In this document: positions 24,469-33,411 of the stretch, in pieces
How the letters are laid out: every line of letters starts with the position of its first letter
Numbering within the stretch: the stretch's first letter is position 1
NCBI GenBank assembly: GCA_026710825.1
Contig: JAPOQH010000039.1
Coordinates: forward strand, 1 to 45,437
Origin: Chloroflexota bacterium
Lineage (GTDB): Bacteria > Chloroflexota > Dehalococcoidia > Lucifugimonadales > UBA3495
Length of the DNA: 45,437 nucleotides
Direction: 5' to 3'
Translations under genes and position numbers: made by a program
Notes under the pieces: model-generated
Databases searched by the model: none
What the model was told of the DNA's origin: nothing
Seen by the model: the letters and a program-made list of their open reading frames with translations, nothing else

Positions 24469-25614
24469 ATGCCTCTCCGAATCGTCGTCGCTCCCCAGGC
24501 TTTCAAGCAGAGCATCTCTGCCCGCGCCGCCGCCATCGCCATCCAGAGCGGTGTCCTAAGCGCCGTCCCCGATGCCGAGACCATCCTGATCCCCGTGGCC
24601 GATGGCGGCGACGGGACCCTCGCCGCGCTCATCGACACGACCGGCGGCCGGTATTTCACCGAGGAAGTGACGGGCCCGTTGGGAGACCCCATATCCGCTC
24701 AATGGGGCGTCATGGGCGACCACCGCACCGCCGTCATCGAGATGGCCCTGGCATCCGGCCTGGCGTTGATCCCCGACGACCGTCGCGATCCCAGGACCGC
24801 CACCACCTACGGCACCGGTCAACTCATGCGGGCCGCGCTCGACGCAGGGTACACCCGCATTATCGTGGGACTCGGCGGCAGCGCCACCAACGATGGCGGT
24901 ACCGGCATGGCCGCGGCGCTCGGAGCGCGTTTCCTCAATGCGTCCGGCGATCCACTCCCGCCCGGCGGAGCGGCGTTGTCCAACTTGCACTCGATTGATA
25001 CCTCCGGACTGCACCCCGGCATCGCCGGCGCCACTTTCATCGGTGCAACCGACGTCACCAACCCCCTGTGCGGCGATACCGGCGCATCAGCCATATTCGG
25101 GCCACAGAAGGGCGCTACGCCGGAAATGGTCCAGGAACTCGATGCGTGTCTCGCCAACTTCGCGCAGGTTATCCGATCCCAACTTGGCCTTGATGTTGTT
25201 GACACCGCGGGAGCCGGCGCGGCTGGTGGTCTCGGGGCCGGACTCATCGCGTTCGCGCACTGCGATCTCCGCTCCGGCATAGACATGGTGTGCGACGCGT
25301 TGGATTTCGACGCCAACGCCGCTAATGCCGATCTGGTCATCCCCGGCGAGGGACGCGCCGACCGCTCCACCGCTTTCGACAAAGCGCCGGTGGGCATCGC
25401 CCGCCGCAGCCGGGCCCTGGGCGTTCCCACTCTCCTCCTCGCCGGCAGCCTGGGCGAGGGATACGACGCGCTCTACCAGCACGGCATCGACGCCATCATC
25501 CCCATCGCCGAGGAACCGGCTACCCTCGAATCCAGCATGCAGAACGGAGCCGAACTCCTCCAGCGCGCCGCCGAACGCGCCGTCCGGCTTTACGCCCTGG
25601 GACACAGCGACTGA
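24469..25614 (+). CDS. glxK: Glycerate kinase (GlxK/GarK family)
   Basis: A 381-residue type-1 glycerate kinase that phosphorylates D-glycerate with ATP (2-phosphoglycerate in most members). It starts RIVVAPQAFKQSISA, the family's usual APDSFKGSLSA reading slightly changed. Conserved blocks are PVADGGDGTLAAL, EMALASGLALI, the glycine-rich GLGGSATNDGGTGMAAALG, ATDVTNPLCGDTGAS, IFGPQKGATPEM, AGAAGGLGAG, and IPGEGRADRSTAFDKAP (ATP/substrate site). It links glyoxylate or tartronate metabolism to glycolysis and suits the 2-hydroxy-acid catabolism seen elsewhere in the window. The stop overlaps the next ATG (TGATG), so the SRPBCC gene is translationally coupled. Confidence 0.92.
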   Translation: MPLRIVVAPQAFKQSISARAAAIAIQSGVLSAVPDAETILIPVADGGDGTLAALIDTTGGRYFTEEVTGPLGDPISAQWGVMGDHRTAVIEMALASGLALIPDDRRDPRTATTYGTGQLMRAALDAGYTRIIVGLGGSATNDGGTGMAAALGARFLNASGDPLPPGGAALSNLHSIDTSGLHPGIAGATFIGATDVTNPLCGDTGASAIFGPQKGATPEMVQELDACLANFAQVIRSQLGLDVVDTAGAGAAGGLGAGLIAFAHCDLRSGIDMVCDALDFDANAANADLVIPGEGRADRSTAFDKAPVGIARRSRALGVPTLLLAGSLGEGYDALYQHGIDAIIPIAEEPATLESSMQNGAELLQRAAERAVRLYALGHSD

Positions 25615-26057
25615 TGCCCCCGTTCACGCTGGAAACCACTCAGTGGCTCCCGCGTCAACCGGAGGAAATCTTTTTCTTCTACGCCGACGCTTTCCGGTTG
25701 GAAGAACTGACCCCGCCCCTGTTGCGCTTCCAAGTCGTCACTCCGCCGCCCATAGAGATGACCGCCGGCGTCGAGATCGATTACCGTCTGAAGCTGCACG
25801 GCTTGCCGCTGAAATGGCGCAGCCGCATCACGGTGTGGGAACCGCCCCATCGCTTCGTCGACGAGCAGGTCAAGGGACCATATCGCCGGTGGGTCCACGT
25901 GCACCGGTTCGCCCCTCAGGACGGCGGCACGTTGGTAAAGGACTACGTCGAATACGATATGCTCGGCGGCTGGCTTGCCGACCGCCTGTTAGTGCGGAAC
26001 GACCTGCGGCGCATTTTCGACTTTCGCCGGGAACGCCTGGCCGAGATATTCGGCTGA
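25614..26057 (+). CDS. SRPBCC-family protein
   Basis: A 147-residue START/Bet v 1-like helix-grip protein. It opens FTLETTQWLPRQPEEIFFFY, the typical first strand and helix of the SRPBCC fold, and continues with RWVHVHRFAPQDGGTLVKDY and DYVEYDMLGG. These proteins have a large hydrophobic pocket and act as ligand binders or cyclases; CoxG/YfcH-associated and polyketide-cyclase-like homologues are common. The start overlaps the glycerate kinase stop by one base. It is convergent with the HEPN gene, only 6 nt between stop codons. Confidence 0.8.
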   Translation: MPPFTLETTQWLPRQPEEIFFFYADAFRLEELTPPLLRFQVVTPPPIEMTAGVEIDYRLKLHGLPLKWRSRITVWEPPHRFVDEQVKGPYRRWVHVHRFAPQDGGTLVKDYVEYDMLGGWLADRLLVRNDLRRIFDFRRERLAEIFG

Positions 26058-26063
26058 TTCCGG

Positions 26064-26465
26064 TCAGTTGACCCGGTCGCCCACGAACCGCACTACGATC
26101 TCGGCTAACTCCATCGCTCTCTCCGCGTCAATGTCGTCGAACGCCTCCGATGGGATGCCGCTCGGCAGATACTGCGGGTACCGCGTGATGTCGTAGTATT
26201 TGTCCAACTGCCGGGCTTCCGCCTTGATGGTGTCGAAGAACATCTCAAAAATCTTGGCGTCCTCGCACAGGTCAATCAGCGAACTGCCCCACACGTCCTC
26301 CGCGCCCCGGCGGTACAGGTACGCTTTCATTGCCTTCTCCGCCGCCTGGTGGCACAAAAAACACGCCACGTTGTATCGTTCGCCCTGGCGGTTGAAAGCC
26401 GCGTCCTCAAGGTCGCGCTCCGCCTGTCTGAACCAGCGTGAGCCTTCCGCAGCGAAATCAGGCAT
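26064..26465 (-). CDS. HEPN domain protein
   Basis: A 133-residue all-helical HEPN protein. Diagnostic are [16 protein letters not shown] and [20 protein letters not shown] (helix 2) and [19 protein letters not shown] (helix 3/4 region). The R-x4-6-H motif of catalytic HEPN RNases (as in HepT) is not present; the corresponding region is RYPQYLPSG, as in the non-HepT group of HEPN proteins that accompany nucleotidyltransferases. Its ATG lies inside the stop region of the upstream nucleotidyltransferase gene (8-nt overlap), so the two are made as a pair. Whether the pair is a toxin-antitoxin or a nucleotide-binding regulator is unknown. Confidence 0.85.
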   Translation of the reverse strand: MPDFAAEGSRWFRQAERDLEDAAFNRQGERYNVACFLCHQAAEKAMKAYLYRRGAEDVWGSSLIDLCEDAKIFEMFFDTIKAEARQLDKYYDITRYPQYLPSGIPSEAFDDIDAERAMELAEIVVRFVGDRVN

Positions 26466-26799
26466 CAAAAACCACCCGTCCTTGTTTGCAGGCCGAGTAC
26501 AGGGCCGGCAGCGTTTCTTGCAATTCCTCGAACTCTTCCGGCGTATACACCTGGTAGGTCATTCCTATTTGGGCATCCAGGTGGTACGAAAAGAAATCGG
26601 CCCGCCTCCCGAATGGCCGGTCGGTGTCGTGGACGAAGATGAAGTCCAGCGTGCTCGACGGCGAGATGTCCCCGCTCACGGCGTCCCCGATCAGGATGGC
26701 CTTGCGGATTCCCAGCGTGGGAAACACGTCCGTCGTCTCCGCCAACTGCTGCTCCAGCATCTGGCGGCGGAACTGGATGAACCCTACTCGCATCGGCAT
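26458..26799 (-). CDS. Minimal nucleotidyltransferase-like protein, degenerate active site
   Basis: A 113-residue protein with the pol-beta MNT fold outline: [20 protein letters not shown] (34-52) aligns with the usual GS-x10-D-x-D motif. Gly-Ser reads Gly-Asp, the first catalytic Asp is Thr50, only Asp52 of the pair remains, and the third metal-binding Asp expected before [10 protein letters not shown] (84-93) is absent (TYQ). Catalysis is therefore doubtful and a binding/antitoxin-like role for the HEPN partner is more likely. GGAG lies 7 nt before the ATG at 26799. It starts 4 nt after lutC, so it sits at the end of the lut operon. Confidence 0.75.
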   Translation of the reverse strand: MPMRVGFIQFRRQMLEQQLAETTDVFPTLGIRKAILIGDAVSGDISPSSTLDFIFVHDTDRPFGRRADFFSYHLDAQIGMTYQVYTPEEFEELQETLPALYSACKQGRVVFDA

Positions 26800-26803
26800 T
26801 TCG

Positions 26804-27568
26804 TCACTCCTCGTCCAGCAACACCATGTGAACTTCCCGCGGCCCGTGCACGCCCACTACGATCGTTTGCTCAATGTCGGCGGTGCGGCTCGGCCCCGTG
26901 ATGAAATTCAGATAGCTGCCCATATCTGCGGTGCCGCTCTGCCCGTTCTGGTGGTACTCCAATCGCCGCAGGGCGAACAAGTCGTCCAGCGTACCGATGA
27001 TATCGCTCTGACGCACTATGGCCACGTGCACCGGCGGCACCACCGACACCAGCCTACTCAACCCACGCCTTGGCAGCACAATCACCGATCCGGTCTCCGC
27101 GATGGCGTAGTCCGCTCCCGTGATGCCCATTGACGAATCCGCCAAGCGACGCCGGATCCCCTCCCTGCTGTCAGGTCCGTCATAAACCGCCGGCCAGCAC
27201 AACGCGCCAACGCCCGCCAACGCGGCGTCCACCGGCACGTCATCGAACACTGATTGCTCCGACCGGGGCACCGATGTTGCGCCCAGTCGACGCGCCAGCG
27301 ACACGACATAATCCAGCGTTTCCTCGACCCCCGCACAACGGGTCACATTCCACCCTCTCAGCGCCGCCGTCTCCCCCAAGCGACGCGACAGCTCCGGCAA
27401 CTCTCCGGCTATCCGTTCACGCACTTCGATAGCCCTGTTTTCCAGGGTCGCTAGGTCGTCCGTCAGTGGTTCATACGCGTTTTCCGGAGGCGCATCGGCC
27501 CGGCCCAACGCATCGCGAACCGATGCCAGGAATTCAGCAGAAGGGATACCCATGTTGGCAGACGTCAT
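26804..27568 (-). CDS. lutC: Lactate utilization protein C (LUD domain)
   Basis: A 254-residue LutC/YkgG protein, the smallest subunit of the cytoplasmic LutABC complex that oxidises L-lactate to pyruvate. The LUD core reads AGVGALCWPAVYDG, GITGADYAIAETGSVIVLP, VVPPVHVAIVRQSDI and LNFITGPSRTADIEQTIVVG, the last resembling the ribose-5-phosphate isomerase-like nucleotide/ligand loop. CAGG precedes the ATG at 27568. It follows lutB after 48 nt and is followed after 4 nt by a nucleotidyltransferase-like gene. The N-terminal 60 residues are helical and acidic. Confidence 0.88.
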   Translation of the reverse strand: MTSANMGIPSAEFLASVRDALGRADAPPENAYEPLTDDLATLENRAIEVRERIAGELPELSRRLGETAALRGWNVTRCAGVEETLDYVVSLARRLGATSVPRSEQSVFDDVPVDAALAGVGALCWPAVYDGPDSREGIRRRLADSSMGITGADYAIAETGSVIVLPRRGLSRLVSVVPPVHVAIVRQSDIIGTLDDLFALRRLEYHQNGQSGTADMGSYLNFITGPSRTADIEQTIVVGVHGPREVHMVLLDEE

Positions 27569-27616
27569 AGCAACCTGCTACTTATCTCGGGATACCCATA
27601 TCGCGATCGCGCGTAC

Positions 27617-29062
27617 TCATCTGCCGTCCTTGGACAGCTCGTCTCGCCATCGTTGCCGGAAACTACGCTCCGCCGGAACCGGCAAATCCCTCGCCTGGGT
27701 CCAGCGGGAAATCAACGGCAGCCGCGTTTCCCCGATTTTCCCCGATTTCGCCAGCGGCTTCGATACCGCCCGTCCGACCGTTCTCCCCAGCTTCAGCAGC
27801 AACGGGCTGGACATAACGTTGGCGAATCCCCGGGCCAGCAACTTGTCGGTATCGCTGGACGTTCGCTCGTTTTCGTCGTTGCTCTCCGCCTGTTGGTGCC
27901 TCAGGTGCAGCAGCATGCGCGGTATGTTGATCTGCACCGGGCATGCGTCCCTGCATGCCCCGCAAAGCGTCGACGCGTTGGGCAGGTCTTTCGCCTCCGC
28001 AACCCCAACCAACCCCGGCGTGACTATCGATCCAATCGGCCCCGGATACACCCAACCGTAGGCGTGTCCGCCCACCCGCTGATAGATCGGGCACACGTTC
28101 AGGCACGCGCCGCACCGGATGCAGTACAGCGATTCACGCAGCGCCGGATCCCGCAGCAGCCGGCTGCGCCCGTTGTCCACGATGATCAGGTGAAACTCCT
28201 CCGGCCCGTCCTCGTCCTCAGCCCGCTTCGGACCCGTCACCATGCTCACGTACGACGAGATGCGCTGGCCGGTGGCGGAACGCGGCAGCAGTCGCAAAAA
28301 AACCGCCAGGTCTTGCAGCGACGGAATCACCTTTTCCATCCCTGCCAGCCCCACGTGAATGCGCGGCGCCGACGTGCAGAGCCGGCCGTTCCCCTCGTTG
28401 GTGATGATCACCAGTGAACCCGTCTCGGCCACCAGGAAATTCGCCCCGCTGACCCCCATGTCGGCTTCCAGGAATTTCTGGCGCAGTGCTACCCGGGCCA
28501 CCCGCGCCATCTCCTCGATGTCCTCGGAGTACGGAACTCCCAGTTGCTCTGCGAAAAGCTGTGCGACCTGCCCGCGCGTCTTGTGCAGCGCCGGCGCCAC
28601 CAGGTGCGATGGGGTTTCCTCGGCCAGTTGGATGATGTATTCGCCCAGGTCGGTCTCGAACACGTCGATCCCATTCGCCTCCAGAACGTGGTTCAGGCCC
28701 AGTTCCTCCGAGACCATCGACTTGCTCTTGGTCACCGTTTTTACGCCGTTGCGTCGCGCGATCTCCGACACGATCGCGTTGGCCTGCCGAGCGTCCCGGG
28801 CGAAATGCACCTGGCCGCCGGCCGCGGCGACGTTGCGTTCCAGCATTGCCAGGTAGTAGTCCAGGTGCCCAATCGTGTGTTCCTTGATCTTGCGCGCCTG
28901 CTCACGCCAACCTTCCCAGACCTCCTCCGACACCTCCGCGATGGCTTCCCGCCGCGTCCCGTCGAAACCGCTGCCCGCCCGCCGCAACGCCTGACGCAAT
29001 TGGACATCCTTGACCGCCGCCTGCGACGCGGGCACGAATTGGCGAGTTACAACCTCCGCCAT
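27617..29062 (-). CDS. lutB: Lactate utilization iron-sulfur protein B
   Basis: A 481-residue LutB/YkgF protein with an N-terminal LUD domain (VGSGANFLVAETG-type segment MGVSGANFLVAETGSLVI at 202-219; SAPRIHVGLAGMEKVIPS) and a C-terminal ferredoxin-like module: CIRCGACLNVCP (Cys314, 317, 320, 324) and CGACRDACP (Cys367, 370, 374), binding two [4Fe-4S] clusters. It is the central electron-transfer subunit between lactate oxidation and LutA. The ATG at 29062 lies 2 nt after the lutA stop (TGACCATG), so the two are translationally coupled; longer in-frame starts would run into lutA. The last about 90 residues after the clusters are helical and family-typical. Confidence 0.93.
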   Translation of the reverse strand: MAEVVTRQFVPASQAAVKDVQLRQALRRAGSGFDGTRREAIAEVSEEVWEGWREQARKIKEHTIGHLDYYLAMLERNVAAAGGQVHFARDARQANAIVSEIARRNGVKTVTKSKSMVSEELGLNHVLEANGIDVFETDLGEYIIQLAEETPSHLVAPALHKTRGQVAQLFAEQLGVPYSEDIEEMARVARVALRQKFLEADMGVSGANFLVAETGSLVIITNEGNGRLCTSAPRIHVGLAGMEKVIPSLQDLAVFLRLLPRSATGQRISSYVSMVTGPKRAEDEDGPEEFHLIIVDNGRSRLLRDPALRESLYCIRCGACLNVCPIYQRVGGHAYGWVYPGPIGSIVTPGLVGVAEAKDLPNASTLCGACRDACPVQINIPRMLLHLRHQQAESNDENERTSSDTDKLLARGFANVMSSPLLLKLGRTVGRAVSKPLAKSGKIGETRLPLISRWTQARDLPVPAERSFRQRWRDELSKDGR

Positions 29063-29064
29063 GG

Positions 29065-29847
29065 TCAGGCCTGCTCGCCGTCCAGGATCTGCGCTATGTG
29101 CCGCACTGACACCGGCAGGTTCTGCCGGCTGATGGCCCCGCCGATGTGCATCAGGCAGCCCATATCGCACGCGGTGATGGTGTCAGCGCCACTCTGCGTT
29201 ATCGTCGCCAGTTTGTCCGCCAGCATCTCCTCGGAGATGTGCGGGTATTTCACGGCGAACGTCCCGCCAAACCCGCAGCACTGCTCCGCCTCCGGCAGGT
29301 CAACCAGCGCTACCCCCGAGCATCCCGATAGCAGCCGCCGCGGGCTTTCCCTCACTCTCATCTCTCGCAGCAAATGGCAGGACGGGTGATACGTTACCTT
29401 CTCCGAGCCCGTCGCATCCCCACCGGCCGCATCGTCGCCTGTAACATCGTCGGCGACACCCAGAACCTTAGCCAAAAACTCGGTGAACTCGTACACCCGG
29501 CTGCCCAGTTGTTGTGCGCGTTCCAGGTTCTCCGCATCGTCAGCGAACAGGTCCTCGTAGAAAACGCGCATCATCGCCCCGCACGAACCCGACGGCACCA
29601 CCACGTAATCCGACCCTGCCAACGCGTCCAGCGTGCGTATCGCCAGCCTTCTCGCTTCCTGCGTGAACCCCGAGTTGTACAGCGGCTGCCCGCAGCACGA
29701 CTGGCCTTCGGGGAAATCAACATCCACACCGTGGCGCCGCAGCACTCGAACCACGCTCACGCCTACCTCGGGGTACAGCTGGTCGATGATGCAGGTGACG
29801 AACAGGGATGCCCGAACGGGAGGCGGCTGGCTCAAATCAATCTCCAA
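29065..29847 (-). CDS. lutA: Lactate utilization protein A (CCG domain)
   Basis: A 260-residue LutA/YkgE protein with two cysteine-rich CCG domains. The first has LFVTCIIDQLYPEVGVS and EGQSCCGQPLYNSG (Cys51-Cys52); the second has AEQCCGFGGTFAVKYP and ACDMGCLMHI. These domains bind non-cubane or [4Fe-4S] clusters in heterodisulfide reductase-like enzymes. LutA starts the operon lutA-lutB-lutC-NTase-HEPN on the minus strand and is divergent from the 29948 gene across 100 nt, where the promoters must lie. An insertion rich in Asp/Gly (VADDVTGDDAAGGDATGSE) separates the two halves and looks like a flexible linker. Confidence 0.92.
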   Translation of the reverse strand: MEIDLSQPPPVRASLFVTCIIDQLYPEVGVSVVRVLRRHGVDVDFPEGQSCCGQPLYNSGFTQEARRLAIRTLDALAGSDYVVVPSGSCGAMMRVFYEDLFADDAENLERAQQLGSRVYEFTEFLAKVLGVADDVTGDDAAGGDATGSEKVTYHPSCHLLREMRVRESPRRLLSGCSGVALVDLPEAEQCCGFGGTFAVKYPHISEEMLADKLATITQSGADTITACDMGCLMHIGGAISRQNLPVSVRHIAQILDGEQA

Positions 29848-29947
29848 CGAGTGCGCGCCGGAAGGTTAGCAGAGCCACCTTGTCCTGTCCATCCGCCCGA
29901 AAATCACGCTATCATATGCGCGCTACCCCATCCAAGGAAGAACCAGC

Positions 29948-30664
29948 ATGGCCGAAGAACTATCGCGGATCACACGCCCTGCCGCCGGCAACTACCAGGG
30001 CAAGCGCAAGCTGTTGCTGGCTCCAATGATCCACGTCCCCGTCCCGCCGGACGCGGTGCCGCCCGAGGGCGCGGAAATCATGGCCCGCTACTGGGAGCAG
30101 GTCGACGTCCAGGTGCGCGCCGTGCAGAACGCCATCGGGACCATTAGCCACGTCTATCACGAAAACACCCCCGAAGGCGGAGAGCAAGGCCTGGGTTATC
30201 TGGAGGCCAGCGGACAGGCCAGCCACACGCTCGTCAAGAACCTGACCGAATCAGAAGCCGCCCTGGAGCCGGCCGAATCCATGGAAATCATGGCCGAAAC
30301 CCTGGACCTCCAGCGTTGCCTCATGCAGCCGCTGATGAGCCAGTCGGTGGCCACCCGCTTGCAGGAATGGTTCGCGGACGCCAACCGCCGCCGCTACGAT
30401 TTCATCGCCGAGACCATCGACTCCACGCTGGCAGACGACGAAACCGGCCTGCTCCTCATCAACGAACGCCATCAGGTGCAGTTTCCGGCCGATATCGAGG
30501 TGATCTACGTTGCGCCGCCCGCGTTGGACGAGTTCCGCCGCTGGCTCCAGAACTGGACGGAACAGTTGCAGCGCGAAATGGCCGCTCGGCCAGACCCGCA
30601 ACCCGACGCGCCCGATCGAGACCTCCCGGACTCAGACGCCCCGGACCCGGACGAAAACGCGTAG
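29948..30664 (+). CDS. Unknown protein with an acidic, Pro/Asp-rich tail
   Basis: A 238-residue cytoplasmic protein I do not recognise. The N-terminal part, RKLLLAPMIHVPVPPDAVPP, suggests a short beta strand and loop. A long helical region follows (residues about 40-150), including VQVRAVQNAIGTISHVYHEN and MAETLDLQRCLMQPLM. The third part, LLLINERHQVQFPADIEVIY with PPALDEFRRWLQNW, looks like an alpha/beta domain. The last about 28 residues are repetitive PDPQPDAPDRDLPDSDAPD, probably disordered. AAGGAAG lies upstream of the ATG. It precedes the DUF917 and hydantoinase genes by only 26 nt and may form an operon with them. Confidence 0.6.
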   Translation: MAEELSRITRPAAGNYQGKRKLLLAPMIHVPVPPDAVPPEGAEIMARYWEQVDVQVRAVQNAIGTISHVYHENTPEGGEQGLGYLEASGQASHTLVKNLTESEAALEPAESMEIMAETLDLQRCLMQPLMSQSVATRLQEWFADANRRRYDFIAETIDSTLADDETGLLLINERHQVQFPADIEVIYVAPPALDEFRRWLQNWTEQLQREMAARPDPQPDAPDRDLPDSDAPDPDENA

Positions 30665-30690
30665 GCCTGCCCCGGCCTGCTCGACTCATC

Positions 30691-31761
30691 ATGTGGACCG
30701 TCACTGAAGACGACCTGCCCAACATCGCCATCGGCGCTGGCATTCTCGGCACCGGCGGCGGTGGCAACCCCTACATCGGCCAACTGCGCGCCCGGCAGGC
30801 TATGCGCCAATGGGGACCCGTAACCGTGCTGTCCCCACACGAACTGTCCGATGACGCCAGAGTGATCTGCGTCGGAGGAATCGGCGCGCCAACGGTCGGC
30901 ATCGAGAAGGTTCGCGATCTCCAGTCGTACCACGCTCTCCGCGCCATCGAGGACTTCGTTGGCGAAAAAGCCACCGCGCTGATCTCCAACGAAATCGGCG
31001 GCAGCAACTCCGTGGAGCCTCTTATCGCCGCCGCCAAGGCGGGTTTGCCCGTCGTGGACGCCGACGGAATGGGCCGCGCTTTCCCCGAGTTCCAGATGAA
31101 GACCTTTTTCGTCTACGGCGTCCCCTGCTGCCCGATGGCCGTCGCCGATGAAAAGGGCAACTCCATAGTCGTCCGCGAGACCATCAGCCCCGTCTGGGCC
31201 GAAAAACTCGCCCGCGCCGCCACCATCCAGATGGGTTGCGTCGCCTGCTACGCCGTGGCCCCCATGACCAGAGAGCAGGTGATCCGCACCGCCGTTCCTA
31301 ACTCGCTGACTCTCGCGCGCAACCTCGGCCACGCCGTGCAACGGGCCCGCGACGCCGGCCACGACCCGTTGGAAGCCATCCTGGAAACCTGCCCCGGCCG
31401 CATCCTGTTCACCGGCAAAGTGGTGGACGTCGATCGCCGCACCACATCCGGGTTCGCGCGAGGCTCCCTCACCATCGAGGGAATTGACGCCTCCCACGAT
31501 CAGGTCATGCTGATCGATTTCCAAAATGAGAACCTCGTCGCCCGCGTGGATGGCCAAATCGTCTGCACCGTCCCCGACCTGATTTGCGCGGTAACCACTG
31601 ACACCGGCGAGCCTGTAACCACCGAGTTGATGCGCTACGGCCTGCGGGTCGCTGTCCTGGGTTTCCCGGCCCCTGAGTTGTGGTCAACTCCCGAAGGTCT
31701 GGCCGTCGCCGGTCCTCGCGCGTTCGGCTACGACACCGACTACGTCCCCTTGGCCGTGTAG
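30691..31761 (+). CDS. DUF917 (S-Me-THD-like) protein
   Basis: A 356-residue DUF917 protein. It begins MWTVTEDDLPNIAIGAGILG, then the family's GTGGGGNPYIGQL (20-32) and LISNEIGGSNSVEPLIAAAK, ADGMGRAFPEFQM, the C-terminal TGKVVDVDRRTTSGFARG, and ENLVARVDGQIV. DUF917 proteins are nearly always encoded next to hydantoinase/oxoprolinase genes, as here (9 nt gap), and the family name refers to thiohydantoin desulfurase domains. It probably takes part in hydantoin or related cyclic-amide breakdown. The ATG at 30691 was chosen because it begins the conserved domain; no strong ribosome binding site is seen. Confidence 0.85.
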   Translation: MWTVTEDDLPNIAIGAGILGTGGGGNPYIGQLRARQAMRQWGPVTVLSPHELSDDARVICVGGIGAPTVGIEKVRDLQSYHALRAIEDFVGEKATALISNEIGGSNSVEPLIAAAKAGLPVVDADGMGRAFPEFQMKTFFVYGVPCCPMAVADEKGNSIVVRETISPVWAEKLARAATIQMGCVACYAVAPMTREQVIRTAVPNSLTLARNLGHAVQRARDAGHDPLEAILETCPGRILFTGKVVDVDRRTTSGFARGSLTIEGIDASHDQVMLIDFQNENLVARVDGQIVCTVPDLICAVTTDTGEPVTTELMRYGLRVAVLGFPAPELWSTPEGLAVAGPRAFGYDTDYVPLAV

Positions 31762-31770
31762 AGAGGCGAC

Positions 31771-33330
31771 GTGTTCCTCGGCGTGGATGTGGGAGGCACC
31801 AACACCGACGCTGTCCTGATGGACGGCCGCCGACTCGTGGGCGCCGCCAAGGTTCCCACCACCATCGATGTGACCTCCGGCATCGCCAGCGCGGTGTCCG
31901 AACTGCTCGCCCAGACGGGCCGTACCGATTCAATCGAAGCCGTGGTCGTGGGCACCACCCACTTCACCAACGCCCTGCTGGAACGCGCCAATCTCGCCCC
32001 GACGGCGGTCATGCGGCTGTCCTTGCCCGCCACCGAGTTGTTGCCGCCCTTGGTCGAATGGCCCGACGGTTTGAAAAACGCCATCGGCGGCCAGACCTAC
32101 ATGGTCGGCGGCGGCAACGAGTTCGATGGTCGAGAAATCTCTCCGTTGAACCGCCAGGACATCGCTGACGCCGTCCGCGACATGCAGGCCCGGGGGATCC
32201 GCGCCGTCGCCGTGAGCGGCGTGTTCTCGCCCGTGGATCCCGCCCACGAGGATCAGGCGGCAGCGGTGATCCACGGGGCCGCGCCCGACCTGCGCGTGTG
32301 CCTGTCTCACCAGAACGGCCGCATCGGCCTGCTGGAACGCGAAAACGCCGCCGCTCTCAACGCCTGCCTCGGCGAGGTCGCCGACTCCACCATCCAGGGA
32401 ATCGAACGCTCGCTGGAGATGCTGGGTCTCAACGTACCGCTGTTCATGAGCCAGAACGATGGCACCCTCATGGATACTTCATTCGCCCGCCAATTTCCGG
32501 TGCTGACCATCTCGTCCGGTCCCACCAACAGCATGCGCGGCGCAGCCTACCTCACCGGCGTAACCGACGGGATCGTCGTCGACATCGGCGGCACCTCTAC
32601 CGACGTGGGCGCTCTCGTCCGAGGGTTCCCCCGCGAGTCGGCTGTGGCAGTCGAACTCGCCGGGGTTCGCACCAATTTCCGCATCCCGGACGTGGAGTCC
32701 ATCGCCCTCGGCGGCGGCAGCGTCATCTCCCAGGATCCATGGAGCATCGGGCCCGAAAGCGTGGGCTACCGCCTCACGACCGATGCCCTGGCGTTCGGCG
32801 GCGATACCATGACCGCCACCGATTGCGCGGTGGCATCCGGTGCTGCACGGTTGGGCAACCCGGGCCGTGTTGCTCATCTCGCCCCGGAGTTGGTTGCTAG
32901 GGCCACGGCCGATGTTCAGGCCCGCGTTGAAACCCAGGTGGACCGCATGAAGCTCAGCCGCGACGACGTCCCGGTGGTCCTCGTGGGCGGTGGCAGCATC
33001 TTGCTCGGCGATTCGTTGTCCGGTGCCAGCCGTTTGATGCGACCCGAGCACGCCGACGTCGCCAACGCAATCGGAGCGGCCATCGCCCAGGTCAGCGGAC
33101 AGGTCGAACGCGTCTACTCGCTGGACTCTGGCACCCGCGACGAAGCCGTCGCGGACTGCACCGCCGCCGCCATCGCCCGCGCCACCGAAGCCGGCGCGGA
33201 CCGGGCCACCGTCGAGGTCGTTGACGTTGAAGAGGTGCCGCTGACCTACGTTCCCAGCAACGCCACCCGCGTCCGCGTCAAGGCTGTCGGCGACATCGCT
33301 CCCTCAGCGCTCCGCCGCCCTCAAAATTAG
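31771..33330 (+). CDS. Hydantoinase/oxoprolinase family protein (HyuA-like)
   Basis: A 519-residue ATPase-fold protein of the hydantoinase A/5-oxoprolinase family. The N-terminal phosphate-binding loop is FLGVDVGGTNTDAVLMDGRR, then VVVGTTHFTNALLER. The second domain has QNDGTLMDTSFARQFPVLTI, SGPTNSMRGAAYL and the second phosphate loop IVVDIGGTSTDVGALVRGFP. Such enzymes hydrolyse 5-oxoproline, hydantoins or carboxylate/cyclise amides using ATP. It is shorter than HyuA proteins of about 700 residues, as usual for the DUF917-linked group. Its start is a GTG with GAGAGG upstream. It ends the plus-strand unit from 29948. Confidence 0.88.
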   Translation: MFLGVDVGGTNTDAVLMDGRRLVGAAKVPTTIDVTSGIASAVSELLAQTGRTDSIEAVVVGTTHFTNALLERANLAPTAVMRLSLPATELLPPLVEWPDGLKNAIGGQTYMVGGGNEFDGREISPLNRQDIADAVRDMQARGIRAVAVSGVFSPVDPAHEDQAAAVIHGAAPDLRVCLSHQNGRIGLLERENAAALNACLGEVADSTIQGIERSLEMLGLNVPLFMSQNDGTLMDTSFARQFPVLTISSGPTNSMRGAAYLTGVTDGIVVDIGGTSTDVGALVRGFPRESAVAVELAGVRTNFRIPDVESIALGGGSVISQDPWSIGPESVGYRLTTDALAFGGDTMTATDCAVASGAARLGNPGRVAHLAPELVARATADVQARVETQVDRMKLSRDDVPVVLVGGGSILLGDSLSGASRLMRPEHADVANAIGAAIAQVSGQVERVYSLDSGTRDEAVADCTAAAIARATEAGADRATVEVVDVEEVPLTYVPSNATRVRVKAVGDIAPSALRRPQN

Positions 33331-33411
33331 CAGCCAACCTGCCCCTCAGACGCAGCCATCCCGCCGCCAACCGGACAACGGCCCAACGGTCGTGTCTCGA
33401 CCCTGCGTCGC

